A stretch of DNA of 9,153 bases from an uncultured Eubacteriales bacterium (GTDB taxonomy: Bacteria; Bacillota; Clostridia; Oscillospirales; Oscillospiraceae). Within the stretch, counting starts at the first letter, position 1, and every line of letters starts with the position of its first letter. Both the position numbers and the translations under genes were made by a program. Location: contig USLX01000073.1 in assembly GCA_900555665.1 (NCBI GenBank), forward strand, positions 1 to 9,153, given 5' to 3'. Of this stretch, positions 7,013-9,153 are shown piece after piece. Under the pieces are notes generated by a model. That model made no database searches. It was not told the DNA's origin and saw only the letters and a list, made by a program, of their open reading frames with translations.

Positions 7013-7023
7013 TTTGTCTTTAG

Positions 7024-7131
7024 CCCCCTCTATTAAGGTAACCGCCGCAGGCGGTAGGGGGGAGTTTTGTGTGTACCACGCTCCCAGTCAGGCCGTCGGC
7101 CTGACAGCCCCTCTCCGCAGAGGGGGCCTTT
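7024..7131 (+). repeat. Dispersed palindromic intergenic repeat, copy 1
   Basis: The asnA-asnS gap is filled by a mosaic of hairpins: an outer CCCCCT/AGGGGG pair (7024-7029, 7056-7061) around ACCGCC-GCA-GGCGGT (7041-7055); the 19-base palindrome GTCAGGCCGTCGGCCTGAC (7087-7105); and CCCCTCT-CCGC-AGAGGGG (7108-7125) followed by GCCTTT. The 29 bases at 7083-7111 are identical to 8709-8737, and 13 bases at 7119-7131 recur at 8746-8758. The unit has no coding potential. Its last hairpin ends in only three Ts, so it may attenuate but probably does not stop transcription into asnS. Confidence 0.85.
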
Positions 7132-7171
7132 GGATACATTATAAATACACTCCGAAAGCGAGGAAAACAAT

Positions 7172-8566
<1,395 letters not shown>

Positions 8567-8574
8567 GCAAATCA

Positions 8575-8617
8575 AAAAAGCCGCTTCTTCTGTTTCATGC
8601 AGGAGAAGCGGCTTTTT
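8575..8617. terminator. Bidirectional rho-independent terminator after asnS
   Basis: A 16-bp stem (8575-8590 with 8602-8617, one T-G wobble) around an 11-base loop, GC-rich in the middle, is flanked by A5-6 on the left and T5 (8613-8617) on the right. It starts nine bases after the asnS stop. The flanking A and T runs would let it terminate in both directions. Confidence 0.9.
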
Positions 8618-8640
8618 GTCATTTATCACCGGAGCAGGAA

Positions 8641-8782
8641 AAGCCCCCCTCTTCGTAGAGGGGGGAGATCGCCAACGGCGATCAGGGGGGAGAAGATTTT
8701 GAAACTCCCCCAGTCAGGCCGTCGGCCTGACAGCCCCCTCCTGGTAGAGGGGGCCTTTCCGGGCGGACAGAGTCGTCCGCCC
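8641..8782 (+). repeat. Dispersed palindromic intergenic repeat, copy 2 plus extra hairpin
   Basis: Hairpins in order: CCCCCCTCT-TCGT-AGAGGGGGG (8644-8665), GATCGCC-AAC-GGCGATC (8667-8683), the GTCAGGCCGTCGGCCTGAC palindrome (8713-8731), GCCCCCTC with GAGGGGGC (8733-8754), and a further GGGCGGAC-AGAGTC-GTCCGCCC hairpin (8761-8782) absent from copy 1. The order and the sequence of the core match 7024-7131 in the same orientation. The rest of the gene-free stretch to 9029 holds only the promoter and leader of the next gene; nothing else is recognisable in 8783-8930. Confidence 0.85.
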
Positions 8783-8940
8783 CTACATTCATAGCCGACT
8801 GTGCGGTGCAAAATCGCCCTGTCATGAACAGAAGTCCACTGCAGCTTTTTTCATTTAGCACAGCAAAGACATTTTTCTGTCCCCATTCCGACGCAATTTC
8901 GGCCAAATTCACAAAATCCATCAAACCGCGTAAAAAAGGC

Positions 8941-8969
8941 TTGCTTTTTTCTTCCATCGACGCTATAAT
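8941..8969 (+). promoter_or_regulatory. Sigma-70 promoter for the lipoprotein gene
   Basis: TTGCTT (8941-8946) and a perfect TATAAT (8964-8969) are separated by 17 bp. The start would be near 8976, giving a leader of about 54 bases. An AAAAAAG/CTTTTTT inverted repeat (8932-8938, 8944-8950) overlaps the -35. Confidence 0.7.
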
Positions 8970-8987
8970 GTCAAGCATAGATTTTCC

Positions 8988-9016
8988 GTGTACACTTGTC
9001 CGTTGTACATGGACAC
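8988..9016 (+). promoter_or_regulatory. Inverted repeats in the lipoprotein leader
   Basis: Between promoter and ribosome binding site lie the palindrome GTGTACAC (8988-8995), a second TGTACA (9004-9009) and a TGTCC/GGACA pair (8997-9001, 9011-9015). TGTACA with TGTACA, and TGTCC with GGACA, would form overlapping, mutually exclusive hairpins directly before AGGAGG (9017-9022). It may be a translational control structure or an operator; neither is demonstrated. Confidence 0.3.
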
Positions 9017-9029
9017 AGGAGGAATTGAA

Positions 9030-9153
9030 ATGAAAAAGATTCTTGCACTTTTGCTTTGCATTGCGATGCTGTCCTGCGTCCTCGCAGGCTGCGGCGACAA
9101 CAGCGCCAAGGCGGACACCGCCGCTCCGGCGGACAGCTCGTCCGACGCTTCCG
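9030..9153 (+). CDS. Lipoprotein, 5' part only (right edge cuts the gene)
   Basis: The 41 codons present begin MKKILALLLCIAMLSC, a short basic start and a hydrophobic stretch, then the lipobox LAGC, with the acylated cysteine at about residue 21. After it comes a low-complexity Ala/Asp/Ser linker (GDNSAKADTAAPADSSSDAS). This is a type II signal peptide and predicts a lipid-anchored protein on the outer face of the membrane. In this kind of bacterium the commonest proteins with such a start are ABC-transporter substrate-binding proteins, but the mature domain lies beyond the window, so the function is unknown. AGGAGG (9017-9022) seven bases before the ATG makes the start secure. It has its own promoter at 8941-8969. 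Confidence 0.88.
   Translation, partial: MKKILALLLCIAMLSCVLAGCGDNSAKADTAAPADSSSDAS

Noticed and set aside
7012..7171. T-box riboswitch controlling asnS
   Set aside because: No T-box bulge sequence, specifier loop or antiterminator/terminator pair is present; the gap is taken up by the dispersed repeat.
8806..9033. A 75-codon open frame before the lipoprotein gene
   Set aside because: It runs through the promoter and leader of the lipoprotein gene, has no good ribosome binding site and resembles no known family.

Overview
The window is an ordinary stretch of bacterial chromosome carrying housekeeping genes. The base composition is GC-rich. The gene content (a Tex protein, a holB-ricT pair with a PSP1/RicT protein, AsnA beside AsnS, strong AGGAGG-type ribosome binding sites) suggests a GC-rich Clostridia member, for example the Oscillospiraceae. 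That placement is an inference from style and gene order; no taxonomic marker is present.

Layout: a tRNA-like gene runs off the left edge on the minus strand and is driven by a perfect consensus sigma-70 promoter (94-122). A minus-strand HAD phosphatase of the YjjG/YfnB type (142-822) follows. It diverges from tex (894-3053) across a 71-bp gap in which the two promoters appear to share bases. Downstream of tex lies a roughly 350-bp gene-free stretch of nested perfect hairpins that ends in a textbook terminator (3252-3288). Then come holB (DNA polymerase III delta', 3407-4351) and ricT (4381-5868), 29 bp apart and probably one operon. The RicT has long, oppositely charged tails. A hairpin and a new promoter (5941-5969) lead to asnA (6005-7012) and asnS (7172-8566), separated by a dispersed intergenic repeat. 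A bidirectional terminator (8575-8617) closes that block. A second copy of the same repeat family follows, and finally a promoter and the first 41 codons of a lipoprotein cut by the right edge.

How the genes relate: asnA and asnS form a small pathway, making asparagine from aspartate and ammonia and loading it on tRNA-Asn. holB and ricT are a conserved Firmicutes neighbour pair serving replication and RNA processing. Tex is an RNA/transcription factor and the HAD enzyme is a probable nucleotide-housecleaning phosphatase.

I found no phage, CRISPR, transposase, toxin-antitoxin or defence genes. The less routine signals are the oddly spaced tRNA-like sequence, the palindromic intergenic elements, the RicT tails and the overlapping divergent promoters. 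The long open frames antisense to tex, ricT, asnA and asnS are composition shadows.
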